In this document: positions 1 to 12,900 of the stretch, piece after piece
Layout of the letters: the number at the start of each line of letters is the position of its first letter
Position numbering within the stretch: position 1 is the stretch's first letter
NCBI RefSeq assembly: GCF_041381155.1
Contig: NC_091145.1
Coordinates: forward strand, 39,323,882-39,387,881
DNA: 64,000 nt
Direction of reading: 5' to 3'
From: Argopecten irradians
Lineage: Eukaryota > Mollusca > Bivalvia > Pectinida > Pectinidae
Program-made: the position numbers and the translations under genes
The notes under the pieces: generated by a model
What the model was told of the DNA's origin: nothing
Seen by the model: the letters and a program-made list of their open reading frames with translations, nothing else
Databases searched by the model: none

Positions 1-1129
1 CATCAATCACGTTTTTCTTATTTTTCGGCATGAGCACATCAAAAGACCACATTTTGGGGATAGGATTAAAATTGTACTTTGCTGAATAAAATGAGCCATA
101 GTAAAAGTTGTTCCTCTGTCTGATATACAAAGTGGATTTTTGATATGGAAAAACTCCCACCAAAAGTCACAAATCATATGATGATCATGCAACTTTGTGG
201 TCATTTTATGAATTTTCTACGGCTTTTGAAAAAGGTCACCTTTAGGTCGAATTGTCTGTTCATGTTTCTGATTGAATGATAAAGAAAAATACCAATTGTC
301 AGTAGTATAGTATCTTTTATGAGTACTGTACATAAAAATTAATAATTGCATTTTGCCTATAATTGAAATCAGAAACCAGGACATTTCTAGCCTTATTGAT
401 ATGTAATTATTGCCTGCTACATGTGTATACATTTTATTTTTGTAATTATCACATGATAATGAATTACTTGACTGATGTAACATGAATATATATGTATTAG
501 CCTACAGAATGTTCTATTGATAATACTAATATGTTATCATTTGTGGGGCTATATATCTAGATAATATAGCTTTATCCAGTTTTTACCTTCAGTCAATTCT
601 GTCCATAATCAGGGTCATACATAAGTCTACAGGTGTGTAACTATACGCACTGGTGACAGAATAAATCAAACATAGTTAACAACCATTCTGTTTATGAGTG
701 TGAGACAGAAAAAAATTGAATTAAATCTGTGACATAGACTACGCAGGTTTTGTAAGTGATTCCCTGTTTATCTGACAGTAACAGCACCGTTATATATGTA
801 TCAGTGATAGAATGCTCAAATATGATAGATCATTAAATCCAGTAGATAAAATACAATAATAGGTAAAATATAATGGGTAAAATATAATCTTTCACTGTAA
901 ATACATGTAATCAGCACAGGCTACCCGCGTGTCACCATTATGACGGCCCGGCCAGAACATAAACAAGAAGAAGGCCTGGCAGTAAGATATTACGGTAGTT
1001 ATTAGGCATATAGGATTCGATGCTGATCATTTATATCATCAATGCTTTTTATTCCACTTTGTCATACCTAGTGATTTCCCAAACAAAGGAGATAATCACA
1101 ATCTACAACCACATAGTACAGCTCATTAT
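1..1129. other. AT-rich sequence with no recognised gene
   Basis: I see no confident exon, RNA gene or repeat here apart from the weak integrase-like trace at the left edge. If the PHYH gene starts upstream of its arrays, its first exon and promoter could lie here, but nothing in the sequence shows that. Confidence 0.5.
7..204 (-). mobile_element. Possible integrase-like fragment of an LTR-type element (fossil)
   Basis: The reverse strand carries a short open stretch with the motif ISDRGTTFT, which resembles the region around the second catalytic aspartate of LTR-retroelement integrases. It is only about 65 residues long, lies at the window edge, and has no other element part next to it here. 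The family cannot be fixed. If real, it is an old fragment. Confidence 0.2.
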
Positions 1130-2090
1130 AATTAGGTCATTTGACCCATTTTGTTCAAATAAATGACCTTGAACTTCAATCAAGGTCACGGGGGCAAATA
1201 GGCTAAAATCTTTTAAACAGCTTCTTTCGAAAAGGCCTAGAGACCTGATATTGGGCCTGTGGCATGCTGGGATGAAGGGCTACCAAGATTTCAAATAGAT
1301 GATCTTGATCTTCATTCAAGGTCACAGGGGTCAAATAGGCTAAAATCTTGAAACGACTTCTTGTGAATAACTAAGAGGCCTATAGACCTGATATTGGGCC
1401 TGCGGCATGCTGGGATAAACAGCTACCAAGTTTGTACAAATGAAGAACCTTGACCTTCATTCAAGGTCACAGGGGTCAAAAAGGCAAAAATCATTAAAAG
1501 ACTTCTTATGCATAACCAAGGGACCTAGCTATATAGAGACCTGATATTGGGCCAGTGACATGCTGGGATAAAGGGCTACCTAGTTTGTTCAAATGAATGA
1601 CTTTGATCTTCATTCAAGGTCACGGGGGTCAAATAGACTAAAATCTTTAAACATCTTTTGAATAACTAAAAGGCCTAGAGACCTGATATTGGGCCTGTGG
1701 CATTCTTGGATGAAGGGCTACCAAGTTTGTTCAAATGAAGGACCTTGACCCTCACAAGGTCACAGGGGTCAAATAGGCTAAAATCTTTAAACAACTTCTT
1801 GTGAATAAATAAGAGGCCTAGAGACCTGATATTGGGCCTGCGGCATGCTGGGATAAACAGCTACCAAGTTTGTTCAAACAAAGGACCTTGACCCTCATTC
1901 AAGGTCACAGGGGTCAAAAAGGCTTAAATCTTGAAACGACTTCTTTTCAAGAACCGAAAGGCCCAGGGTACTCATATTTGGCCTCTGCTATGCTGGGATG
2001 AAGGGCTACCAAGTTTCTTCAAATGAATGACCATGACCTTCATTCAAGGTCACAGGGGTCAAATAGGCTAAAATCTTTGGAACAACTTCT
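1130..2090 (-). repeat. Tandem array of ~146-bp AAGGTCA-rich units
   Basis: Six to seven diverged units each contain the phrase TTCAAGGTCACAGGGGTCAAA, then ATAGGCTAAAATCTTTAAA, a GACCTGATATTGGGCCTG segment and GCATGCTGGGATGAAGGGC. It is the same family, in opposite orientation, as the internal array at 48.59-50.6 kb. The array stops abruptly where the 86-bp array starts, with no spacer. Confidence 0.85.
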
Positions 2091-3841
2091 TCTCTCTGTT
2101 TACAGACCCAGACGACTTCAGCCTCAGTATCATTACCCTCCGACCAGTTTGAGTTACCTGGTATATATGATGTTTATCTCTCTGTTGACAGAGCCAGACG
2201 ACTTCAGCCTCAGTATCATTACCCTCCGACCAGTTTGAGTTACCTGGTATATATGATGTTTATCTCTCTGTTTACAGACCCAGACGACTTAAGCCTCAGT
2301 ATCGTTACCCTCCGACCAGTTTGAGTTACCTGGTATATATGATGTTTATCTCTCTGTTTACAGACCCAGACGACTTCAGCCTCAGTATCGTTACCCTCCA
2401 ACCAGTTTGAGTTACCTGGTATATATATATATGTTTATCTCTCTGTTGACAGAGCCAGACGACTTCAGCCTCAGTATCATTACCCTCCGACCAGTTTGAG
2501 TTACCTGGTATATATGATGTTTATCTCTCTGTTTACAGACCCAGACGACTTAAGCCTCAGTATCATTACCCTCCGACCAGTTTGAGTTACCTGGTATATA
2601 TGATGTTTATCTCTCTGTTTACAGACCCAGACGACTTAAGCCTCAGTATCGTTACCCTCCGACCAGTTTGAGTTACCTGGTATAGATGATGTTTATCTCT
2701 CTGTTTACAGACCCAGACGACTTCAGCCTCAGTATCGTTACCCTCCAACCAGTTTGAGTTACCTGGTATATATATATATGTTTATCTCTCTGTTGACAGA
2801 GCCAGACGACTTCAGCCTCAGTATCATTACCCTCCGACCAGTTTGAGTTACCTGGTATATATGATGTTTATCTCTCTGTTTACAGACCCAGACGACTTAA
2901 GCCTCAGTATCGTTACCCTCCGACCAGTTTGAGTTACCTGGTATATATGATGTTTATCTCTCTGTTTACAGACCCAGACGACTTCAGCCTCAGTATCATT
3001 ACCCTCCGACCAGTTTGAGTTACCTGGTATATATATATGTTTATCTCTCTGTTTACAGAGCCAGACGACCTCAGCCTCAGTATCGTTACCCTCCGACCAG
3101 TTTGAGTTACCTGGTATATATGATGTTTATCTCTCTGTTTACAGACCCAGACGACTTCAGCCTCAGTATCGTTACCCTCCGACCAGTTTGAGTTACCTGG
3201 TATATATGATGTTTATCTCTCTGTTTACAGACCCAGACGACTTCAGCCTCAGTATCGTTACCCTCCGACCAGTTTGAGTTACCTGGTATATATGATGTTT
3301 ATCTCTCTGTTTACAGACCCAGACGACCTCAGCCTCAGTATGGTTACCCTCCAACCAGTTTGAGTTACCTGGTATATATGATGTTTATCTCTCTGTTTAC
3401 AGACCCAGACGACTTCAGCCTCAGTATCGTTACCCTCCGACCAGTTTGAGTTACCTGGTATATATATGATGTTTATCTCTCTGTTTACAGACCCAGACGA
3501 CTTCAGCCTCAGTATCTTTACCCTCCGACCAGTTTGAGTTACCTGGTATATATATATGTTTATCTCTCTGTTTACAGAGCCAGACGACCTCAGCCTCAGT
3601 ATCGTTACCCTCCGACCAGTTTGAGTTACCTGGTATATATGATGTTTATCTCTCTGTTTACAGACCCAGACGACTTCAGCCTCAGTATCATTACCCTCCG
3701 ACCAGTTTGAGTTACCTGGTATATATGATGTTTATCTCTCTGTTGACAGACCCAGACGACTTCAGCCTCAGTATCGTTACCCTCCGAACCAGTTTGAGTT
3801 ACCTGGGTATATATAATATGTTTATCTCTCTGTTTACAGAG
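2091..3841 (+). repeat. 86-bp tandem array, each unit carrying an exon-like block with acceptor and donor
   Basis: About 20 units of 86 bp. Each unit reads TTATCTCTCTGTTTACAG (pyrimidine tract plus AG), a 55-nt block, then CTG|GTATAT. The block ends in phase 0 and in one frame encodes PRRLQPQY(H/R)YPPTSLSYL, which could align with the N-terminal part of PHYH before the EQRxFYEENGF region. Units differ by a few substitutions (CGTT/CATT, ACCCAG/AGCCAG) and by TA-run length. About 31 nt separate one exon-like block from the next, too short for a normal intron, so probably at most one copy is used. Confidence 0.9.
2106..2160 (+). CDS. Candidate N-terminal PHYH exon (first of ~20 copies)
   Basis: This is the leftmost exon-like block of the 86-bp array: 55 nt between TTTACAG and GTATAT. 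Read as one leftover base plus 18 codons, it gives a stretch ending YPPTSLSYL at phase 0. PHYH proteins have a loosely conserved stretch (FQYTLDNNVLT in human) just before the first helix, and position in the gene and orientation fit. Conservation there is weak, so the assignment is inferred from location and splice signals. Which copy, if any, is spliced cannot be told. Confidence 0.35.
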
Positions 3842-4910
3842 CATTTTTTGAAAAGTTATGCACCCCTTTTGTTACAAAACAAAAATTACTGACTTCTCAT
3901 CTTTAAATACTGCAGCCAGTATTGAGAATTTCGTAATGAAACTATTCGTTATGTCACCATTGCTGAGACAAGTGATGTAATTCTGACCATAAGGCTATAA
4001 CAAGTCCAGACTACCTAAGGGGTGAAGTTCTGTGTTCAGTTACTGTAGACAAAACCGAGGATTTTATCTACTACAAGAAAAAATTGGCTCACTATTCCTA
4101 ATAATATAACTGCAGCCAATCACGGTTATTTTATGTAATCATTATAATGAAAAGTGGTAAACTGTACACATCAAATTAACCTTATCTAAACTGGTTGTCA
4201 ACAATGACCAGCATTCATGTAGTTGTGTGGTAAAGCCAATCTCCTGACTATACAGGTTTTTCTATAACCGATATATCTAGATGTGGTGTCCAGATTTGAG
4301 AAGGATATGTATGACAATACAGCAATTTAGGTGTTCCATTACTGCAAGAGAATTATGTTGATATCTACAATGGTAGATCTAATTGTGGAGACCTTTGTTG
4401 GACCACATGTCTGTATGAATGACCAATGTTAAGGTATATAACGAAAGCTGCGTAAGACCATGTAGGTCAGCCATTACCAGAATGACATGTCGCTAATAAT
4501 GTTAATAGTGACGGTAACTACGAACGGTAGGTAATAGTGGAGCCTAGCAGATAGGACCAGAAGATCTCTATTCAAATACTGTACATAAATGATTAGGTAA
4601 CTACTGCTGGTATGACTAGTGAGTGAGAATCGTTTTGGACAAACTGTCTCGTATCAGTTAATTTATATATTATGAAGTTACAGCTCACGGTTATTTTATT
4701 TAGTAGATAAATGAACTGTACATGGTACTAATGTTGTAACTTCTCTAAACTGGTTGTCACCAACTACATGTGATGTCTTATGTGGAGCTCTTCGTTGGAC
4801 CACATCGTCTACTATTAATGCTAATTAACTGATTATAATCAGCATGGTAGCTAATTAATGTTGGACAATCATTGTCTCTATTAATGGCTACTTTATAGCT
4901 ATATAATACA
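3842..4910. other. Spacer between arrays, with two isolated degenerate 71-bp units
   Basis: Mostly unique AT-rich sequence. Copies of the later 71-bp unit appear alone near 4384-4415 (TGTGGAGACCTTTGTTGGAC) and 4778-4830. I looked here for the PHYH exons expected between the N-terminus and LVDYVEAF (roughly 75-80 residues, including the EENGF and MRDVTI regions) and did not find them. Confidence 0.6.
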
Positions 4911-6527
4911 GGGGGGGCTGGACTATGTGGAGCCTTTGTTGGACCACATTTCTCTATTAAATGCTAATTATTAATGTTTATAACTACAGCTGGTAGGACT
5001 ATGTGGAGCCTTTGTTGGACCACATGTCTCTATTAATGCTAATTAATGTTTATAACTACAGCTGGGTAGACTATGTGGAGCCTTTGTTGGACCACATGTT
5101 ACAATGTCTCTATTAATGCTAATTAATGTTTATAACTACAGCTGGTAGACTATGTGGAGCCTTTGTTGGACCACATGTCTCTATTAATGCTAATTAATGT
5201 TTATAACTACAGCTGGTAGACTATGTGGAGCCTTTGTTGGACCACATGTCTCTATTAATGCTAATTAATGTTTATAACTACAGCTGGTAGACTATGTGCC
5301 TACTATGTGGAGCCTTTGTTGGACCACATGTCTCTATTAATGCTAATTAATGTTTATAACTACAGCTGGTAGACTATGTGGAGCCTTTGTTGGACATGTC
5401 ACATGTCTCTATTAATGCTAATTAATGTTTATAACTACTACAGCTGGTAGACTATGTGGAGCCTCGTGTTGGACACATGCTAAATGTCTCTATTAATGCT
5501 CATGCACTATTAATGCTAAATAATGTTTATAACTACAGCTGGTAGACTATGTGGAGCCTTTGTTGGACCACATGTCTCTATTAATGCTAATTAATGTTTA
5601 TAACTACAGCTGGTAGACTATGTGGAGCCTTCGTTGGACCACATGTCTCTATTAATGCTAATTAATGTTTATAACTACAGCTGGTAGACTATGTGGAGCC
5701 TTTGTTGGACCACATGTCTCTATTAATGCTAATTAATGTTTATATAACTACAGCTGGTAGACTATGTGGAGCCTTCGTTGGACCACATGTCTCTATTAAT
5801 GCTAAATAAATGTTTATAACTACAGCTGGTAGACTATGTGGAGCCTTTGTTGGACCACATGTCTCTATTAATGCTAATTTAATGTTTATAACTACAGCTG
5901 GTAGACTATGTGGAGCCTTCGTTGGACCACATGTCTCTATTAATGCTAATTAATGTTTATAACTACAGCTGGTAGACTATGTGGAGCCTTTGTTGGACAC
6001 CACATGTCTCTATGTGAATGCTAATTAATGAGTTATAACTACAGCTGGTAGACTATGTGGAGCCTTTGTTGGACCACATGTCTCCTATTAATGCTAAATA
6101 ATTTTATAACTACAGCTGGTAAGACTAAATGTGGAGCCTTTGTTGGACCCATGTCTATTTAATAATGACTAGATAATGTTATAACTAAAGCATGGTTAAG
6201 ACTATGTGGAGCCTTTGTTGGACCACATGTCTCTATTAATGCTAATAAATGTTTATAGCTACAGCTGTTGATAGACTATGTGGAGCCACCGTTTGTTGGA
6301 CCACATGTCTCTATTAATGCTAATTAATGTTTTTTATAACTACAGCATGAGTAGACTATGTGGAGTCCTTTCGTTGGAAACCACATGGTCTCTATTAATG
6401 CTAATTAATGTTTTATAACTACAGCTGTTAGACTATGTAGGAAGCCTTTGTTGGACCACATGCTCTATTAATGCTAATTAATGTTTATAACTACAGCTGG
6501 TAGACTATGTGGAAGCCTTTGTTGGAC
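4911..6527 (+). repeat. 71-bp tandem array copying the 3' splice site and start of a PHYH exon
   Basis: About 22 units of 71 bp. Each has TTTATAACTACAG followed by CTGGTAGACTATGTGGAGCC and then TTTGTTGGACC, which match the acceptor and first ~32 nt of the real PHYH exon at 6497, except that the copies lack one A (GGAGCC against GGAAGCC). The rest of each unit is intron-like (ACATGTCTCTATTAATGC, then TAATTAATG). The final unit runs directly into the functional exon. The right-hand third is ragged with small indels. Confidence 0.93.
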
Positions 6528-6581
6528 CCAATATTAAAGCCATGCACACCATGCTCATCAACAAACCACCAGACTATCCAG
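6497..6581 (+). CDS. PHYH exon: LVDYVEAF...LINKPPDYP
   Basis: 85 nt, 28 codons plus one base. It follows the acceptor TTTATAACTACAG and ends CCAG|GTAAGG. It matches the conserved GPNI(K/M)[12 protein letters not shown] block of PHYH. The split Gly codon is completed by the next exon. Confidence 0.93.
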
Positions 6582-9500
6582 GTAAGGACATTTCTGTCAA
6601 CAAATATTGGAAAATAAAAAAAATGCACATTGCATTGTGATGTGCTTGGATTAATCATCGACAGGTATACTAATAAAAATGGGGTGTACACCCATTGTTA
6701 GCTGTACCCACGTCTATCATGTCCTTCTGTGTCGTGTCCCACATCTGTCCTGTCATTTTGCGCCATGTCCTGTCTTGGGTCCTATCCTGTCGTTTTTTGC
6801 ATTGTGTCCCACATCTATCCTGTCGTTTTGCATTGTGTCCCACATTGGTCCTGTCATTTTGTGTAGTGTCCCACATCTATCCTGTCATTTTGTGTAGTGT
6901 CCCCACATCTATCCTGTCATTTTGTGTAGTGTCCCACATCTATCCTGTCATTTTGTGTAGTGTCCCACATTTATCCTATCATTTTGTGTAGTGTCCCACA
7001 TTTATCCTATCATTTTGTGTAGTGTCCCACATTTATCCTATCATTTTGTGTAGTGTCCCACATTTATCCTATCATTTTGTGTAGTGTCCCACATTTATCC
7101 TATCATTTTGTGTAGTGTCCCACATTTATCCTATCATTTTGTGTAGTGTCCCACATTTATCCTATCATTTTGTGTAGTGTCCCACATTTATCCTATCATT
7201 TTGTGTAGTGTCCCACATTTATCCTATCATTTTGTGTAGTGTCCCACATTTATCCTATCATTTTGTGTAGTGTCCCACATTTATCCTATCATTTTGTGTT
7301 GTGTCCCACATTTATCCTATCATTTTGTGTTGTAGTGTCCCACATTTATCCTATCATTTTTGTGTAGTGTCCCACATTTATCCTATCATTTTGTGTAGTG
7401 TCCCACATTTATCCTATCATTTTGTGTAGTGTCCCCCACATTTATCCTATCATTTTGTGTAGTGTCCAACATTTAGATCCTATCATTTTGTGTAGTGTCC
7501 CACATTTATCCTATCATTTTGTGTAGTGTCCCACATTTATCCTATCATTTTGTGTAGTGATGGTGCCCACATTTATCTTATTATTTTGTGTAGTGTCCCC
7601 ACATTTATCCTATCATTTTGTGTAGTGTCCCACATTTATCCTATTATTTTTGTGTTGTGTCCCACATTTATCCTATCATTTTGTGTAGTGTCCCACATTT
7701 ATCCTATATTTTGTGTAGTGTCCCACATTTATCCTATCATTTTGTGTAGTGTCCCACATTTATCCAATCATTTTGTGTTGTGTCCCACATTTTATCCTAT
7801 CATATTTGAGTGTAGTGTCCCACATTTATCCTATCATTTTTTGTGTAGTGTCCCACATTTATCCTATCATTTTGTGTAGTGTCCCACATTTATCCTATCA
7901 TTTTGTGTTGTGTCCCACATTTATCCTATCATTTTGTGTAGTGTCCCCACATTTATCCTATCATTTTGTGTTGTGTCCCCCCCACAATTTGTCCTATCAA
8001 TTTGTATTGTACCCACATTATCCTATCATTTTGTGTAGTGTCCCCACATTTATCCTATCATTTTGTGTAGTGTCCCACATTTATCCTATCATTTTGTGTA
8101 GTGTCCCACATTTATCCTATCATTTTGTGTAGTGTCCCACATTTATCCTATCATTTTGTGTAGTGTCCCCACATTTATCCTATCATTTTGTGTAGTGTCC
8201 CACATTTTATCCTATTCATTTTGTGTTGTGTCCCACATTTGTCCTATCATTTTGTGTAGTGTCCCACATTTATCCTATCATTTTGTGTAGTGTCCCACAT
8301 TTATCCTATCATTTTGTGTAGTGTCCCACATTTATCCTATCATTTTGTGTAATGTCCCACATTTATCCTATCATTTTGTGTAGTGTCCCACATTTTATCC
8401 TATCATTTTGTGTAGTGTCCCACATTTATCCTATCATTTTGTGTAGTGTCCCACATTTATCCTATCATTTTGTGTAGTGTCCCACATTTATCCTATCATT
8501 TTGTGTAGTGTCCCACATTTATCCTATCATTTTGTGTAGTGTCCCACATTTATCCTATCATTTTGTGTTGTGTCCCACATCTAGCCTGTCGTTTTTGTGT
8601 TGTGTCCCACATCTATCCTATCATTTTGTGTTGTGTCCCACATTTATCCTATCATTTTGTGTAGTGTCCCACATTTATCCTATCATTTTGTGTTGTGTCC
8701 CACATCTAGCCTGTCGTTTTTGTGTTGTGTCCCACATCTAGCCTGTCATTTTGTGTTGTGTCCCACATCTATCCTATCATTTTGTGTTGTTCCCACATCT
8801 AGCCTGTCGTTTTTTGTGTTGTGTCCCACATCTATCCTATCGTTTTTGTGTTGTGTCCCACATTTATCCTGTCATTTTTGTGTTGTGTCCCACATCTAGC
8901 CTGTCATTTTGTGTTGTGTCCCACATCTAGCCTGTCATTTTGTGTTGTGTCCCACATCTAGCCTGTCATTTTGTGTAGTGTCCCACATTTATCCTATCAT
9001 TTTGTGTTGTGTCCCAGGTCCATTCTTTCGTTAAGTGGTAAATACCTGGTTTTCTATATGCCTGAGTCAAGCCTGAAGGAGTACAGGTAAGTAACTTACA
9101 TAACGGTAATTCATGCCACTCCATGCTGTATGTGGTATTCTTTATTTCTATAGAAATGTTTGATGTTGCCCCCTGACAGGTATGAAGTCGTCCCGCCACC
9201 CCATGCACCAGGATCTGTACTATTTTCCGTTCCGACCTGCCAACAGGGTCGTGTGTGCCTGGACAGCCATGGAGAAGGTCAACAGACAAAATGGCTGTCT
9301 TGTAGTAGTACCAGGTACCCATAAAGGCCGCTTACTCCAGCACGACTACCCTGAGTGGGAGGTAAGGTCTGACGGACACCAATGATAAATAAATCTGATG
9401 AAAAGCATTCGTTCTTACTATACTGGTTTACTTTGATGCTTAATAAGTATTAAATAATAATTTGGAAAAAGTAACCAAAAAAGATTAAATGAATATTGAT

Positions 9501-9951
9501 ATCAGTTGTAAGTTTTTTTCTTCCCAGTTTTAATAAATCAAATCAGTGGCTAGAATAGTTTTACAATTGGCAATCCTGTTTAACTGCCATTCTCCAAGTT
9601 AAGTTAATTACCCAAGAACTCTATTTTATATAAACTTCCAACAACAGCTTCCATCCACTTTTGTTCTACATTGATCACCAACAACTGTAGCCAAAAATCT
9701 GTAGAATTATTACTTGAGCACTTCAGTAGTTTATAACCCAATAAACCGTGCAGATTTGATCAATTGCTGTTTTTACTTGGTGCTAGGGTGGTGTGAACAA
9801 ATTTTACCACGGTGTGCGTGACTTTGATCCCGAGTCACCCAGAGTTCACCTTGAGATGGGTCCAGGAGATACCGTGTTCTTCCATCCATTGTTGATCCAT
9901 GGCTCTGGTATGAATAGGACAGAGGGATTCCGAAAGGTAAGGCGTACCAGT

Positions 9952-9993
<42 letters not shown>

Positions 9994-12900
9994 GTGGTGC
10001 ACTATGTGTTGTTGATCCAAAGATTTAATTTGACAATTTCCACAGTGATCATGTCAGCATATCGAACCGACTATCTTTTCGTCATAGAAACATCCTTTTT
10101 TGGGGACGTGGATGTGGCGCAGTGGTAGAAGGCGCAGGTATGTTTGGCTGGGCGATTGGGTGCCGTAGATCGTGAGTTCGAGGCCAGGATAGGGCACCAG
10201 TCAATAAATTGTCATGCTTTGTTAAATTGTGTTTCTTTGATATTTAATATTTACTAAACACAATGTATCATATGCACTATGTGTTCTTGATCCAAAGATT
10301 TAATTTGACAATTTCCACAGTGATCATGTCAGCATATTGAACTGACTATCACTTCGTCATAGAAATGTCTTTTTTTGGGGATGTGGATGTGTCGCAGTGG
10401 TAGAAGGCGCAGGTATGTCTGGCTAGGCGATTGGGTGCCGTAGATCGTGAGTTTGAGGCCCGGATAGGGCACCAGTCAAGAAATTGTCATGCTTTGTTAA
10501 AATGGGTTCTTTGATATTTTATGTACATGTTGTCAGTACATTACAAACTTATCACAGAAATATGGCTATAGCCCCACATTTCACATCACTAAGCGGACTT
10601 TGTTTCAATGGTTATATATAAAACTCATTTGTTTCCAGGCTTTCTCCTATCACTGTATAAAACTCCATTTGTTTTCAGGCTTTCTCCTGTCACTATATAA
10701 AACTCATTTGTTTTCAGGCTATCTCCTGTCACTATATAAAACTCCATTTGTTTTCAGGCTATCTCCTGTCACTATATAAAACTCATTTGTTTTCAGGCTA
10801 TCTCCTGTCACTATATAAAACTCCATTTGTTTTCAGGCTATCTCCTGTCACTATATAAAACTCATTTGTTTTCAGGCTATCTCCTGTCACTATATAAAAC
10901 TCCATTTGTTTTCAGGCTATCTCCTGTCACTATATAAAACTCATATTTGTTTTCTCAGGCTATCTCCTGTCACTATATAAAACTCATTTGTTTTCAGGCT
11001 ATCTCCTGTCACTATATAAAACTCATTTGTTTTCAAAACTCATTTGTTTTCAGGCTATCTCCTGTCACTATATAAAACTCATTTGTTTTCAGGCTATCTC
11101 CTGTCACTATATAAAACTCATTTGTTTTCAGGCTACTCCTGTCACTATAATAAAACTCATTTGTTTTCAGCTATCTCCTGTCACTATATAAAACTCCATT
11201 TGTTTTCAGGCTATCTCCTGTCACTATATAAAAACATTTGTTTTCAGGCTATCTCCTGTCACTATATAAAACTCATTTGTTTTCAGGCTATCTCCTGTCA
11301 CTATATAAAACTCATTTGTTTTCAGGCTATCTCCTGTCACTATATAAAATTCCATTTGTTTTCAGGCTATCTCCTAGTCACTATATATAAAATCTCATTT
11401 GTTTTCAGGCTATCTCCTGTCACTAATATAAAACTCATTTGTTTTCCAGGCTATCTCCTGTCACTATATAAAACTCATTTGTTTTCAGGCTATCTCCTGT
11501 CACTATATAAAACTCATTTGTTTTCAGGCTATCTCCTGTCACTATATAAAACTCATTTGTTTTCAGGCTATCTCCTGTCACTATATAAAACTCATTTGTT
11601 TTCAGGCTATCTCCTGTCACTATATAAAATTCCATTTGTTTTCAGGCTATCTCCTGTCACTATATAAAACTCATTTGTTTTCAGGCTATCTCCTGTCACT
11701 ATATATAAAAACTCATTTTGTTTTCAGGCTATCTCCTGTCACTATATAAAACTCATTTGTTTTCAGGCTATCTCCTGTCACTATATAAAACTCATTTGTT
11801 TTCAGGCTATCTCCTGTCACTATATAAAAACTCATTTGTTTTCAGGCTATCTCCTGTCACTATATAAAACTCATTTGTTTTCAGGCTATCTCCTGTCACT
11901 ATATAAAACTCACTTGTTTTCAGGCTATCTCCTGTCACTATATAAAATTCCATTTGTTTTCAGGCTATCTCCTGTCACTATATAAAACTCATTTGTTTTC
12001 AGGCTATCTCCTGTCACTATATAAAACTCACTTTGTTTTCAGGCTATCTCCACTGTCACTGTTTATATAAAACTCATTTGTTTTCAGGCTATCTCCTGTC
12101 ACTATATAAAACTCAGTTTTGTTTTCAGGCTATCTCCTGTCACTATATAAAACTCAACATTTGTTTTCAGGCTATCTCCTGTCACTATAATAAAACCACA
12201 TTTGTTTTCAGCTATCTCCTGTCACTATATAAAACTCCATTTGTATTCCAGGCTAGTCCATGTCACTATGTCCAGCAGGTGACTGTCACTTTGTGGTACG
12301 TCAATGGTACCAGTCCAGCAGACTATTGCTGACGACAATAGCAGACATGGCCAACAAAAAATATACGGCATCGCTAAGGAAGATGTCGACTTTTCGGTAA
12401 GTTTAGGTTTAGTATAATGACATTGTGGTTCACAGTTAGTGTTTTTTTTGTGTCGTCTGCAACCCAAGTGTGACACATAGGTATCACTATGTTGGCTTCG
12501 GCGTCGGTGTCGGCATCCGGAGAGCGGTTTCCGTGCGTTAACTTAAATATTTATGGTCTGATTTCAACCAAACTTGGTATATTGCTTTATATCAATGAGA
12601 TCTCAGATGTGTTCAACAATGATTAAAATCAATCAATATTTGCAAGAGTGATGTGACTTTGAAATCGTCAAAAACAGATAAATCCATGGTTTTCGCTCGA
12701 AAGCTTACTATTTATATTGTTTGATTTTAACCAAATTTGATTATTGCTTTATATCAATAACATCTTAGATGGGTTTGATACTGGTCAGAATCCGTCAATA
12801 TTTGCAAGAGTTACGGGACTTGATAATTTTTTTTAGTTATTTTAATATTTTCAACTGTAAATAACTACTTTTGTGATGTTTTTGAACTGCTGTGCAGGCG

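Noticed and set aside
3925-4010. EFRNETIRYVTIAETSD as a decayed PHYH exon (MRDVTI region)
   Set aside because: Only VTI and scattered residues agree. The acceptor is doubtful and a stop follows soon, so a chance match is likelier.
6695-8899. Long open frames across the 31-bp array ([18 protein letters not shown] repeats)
   Set aside because: They follow from a stop-poor unit whose length rotates the frame. There is no start context, domain or codon bias, and they lie inside a PHYH intron.
11044-11667. 207-residue open frame in the 39-bp array as an independent gene
   Set aside because: It is the intronic array read through. Only the AISCHY part has coding origin. It is discussed instead as possible in-frame splice variants.
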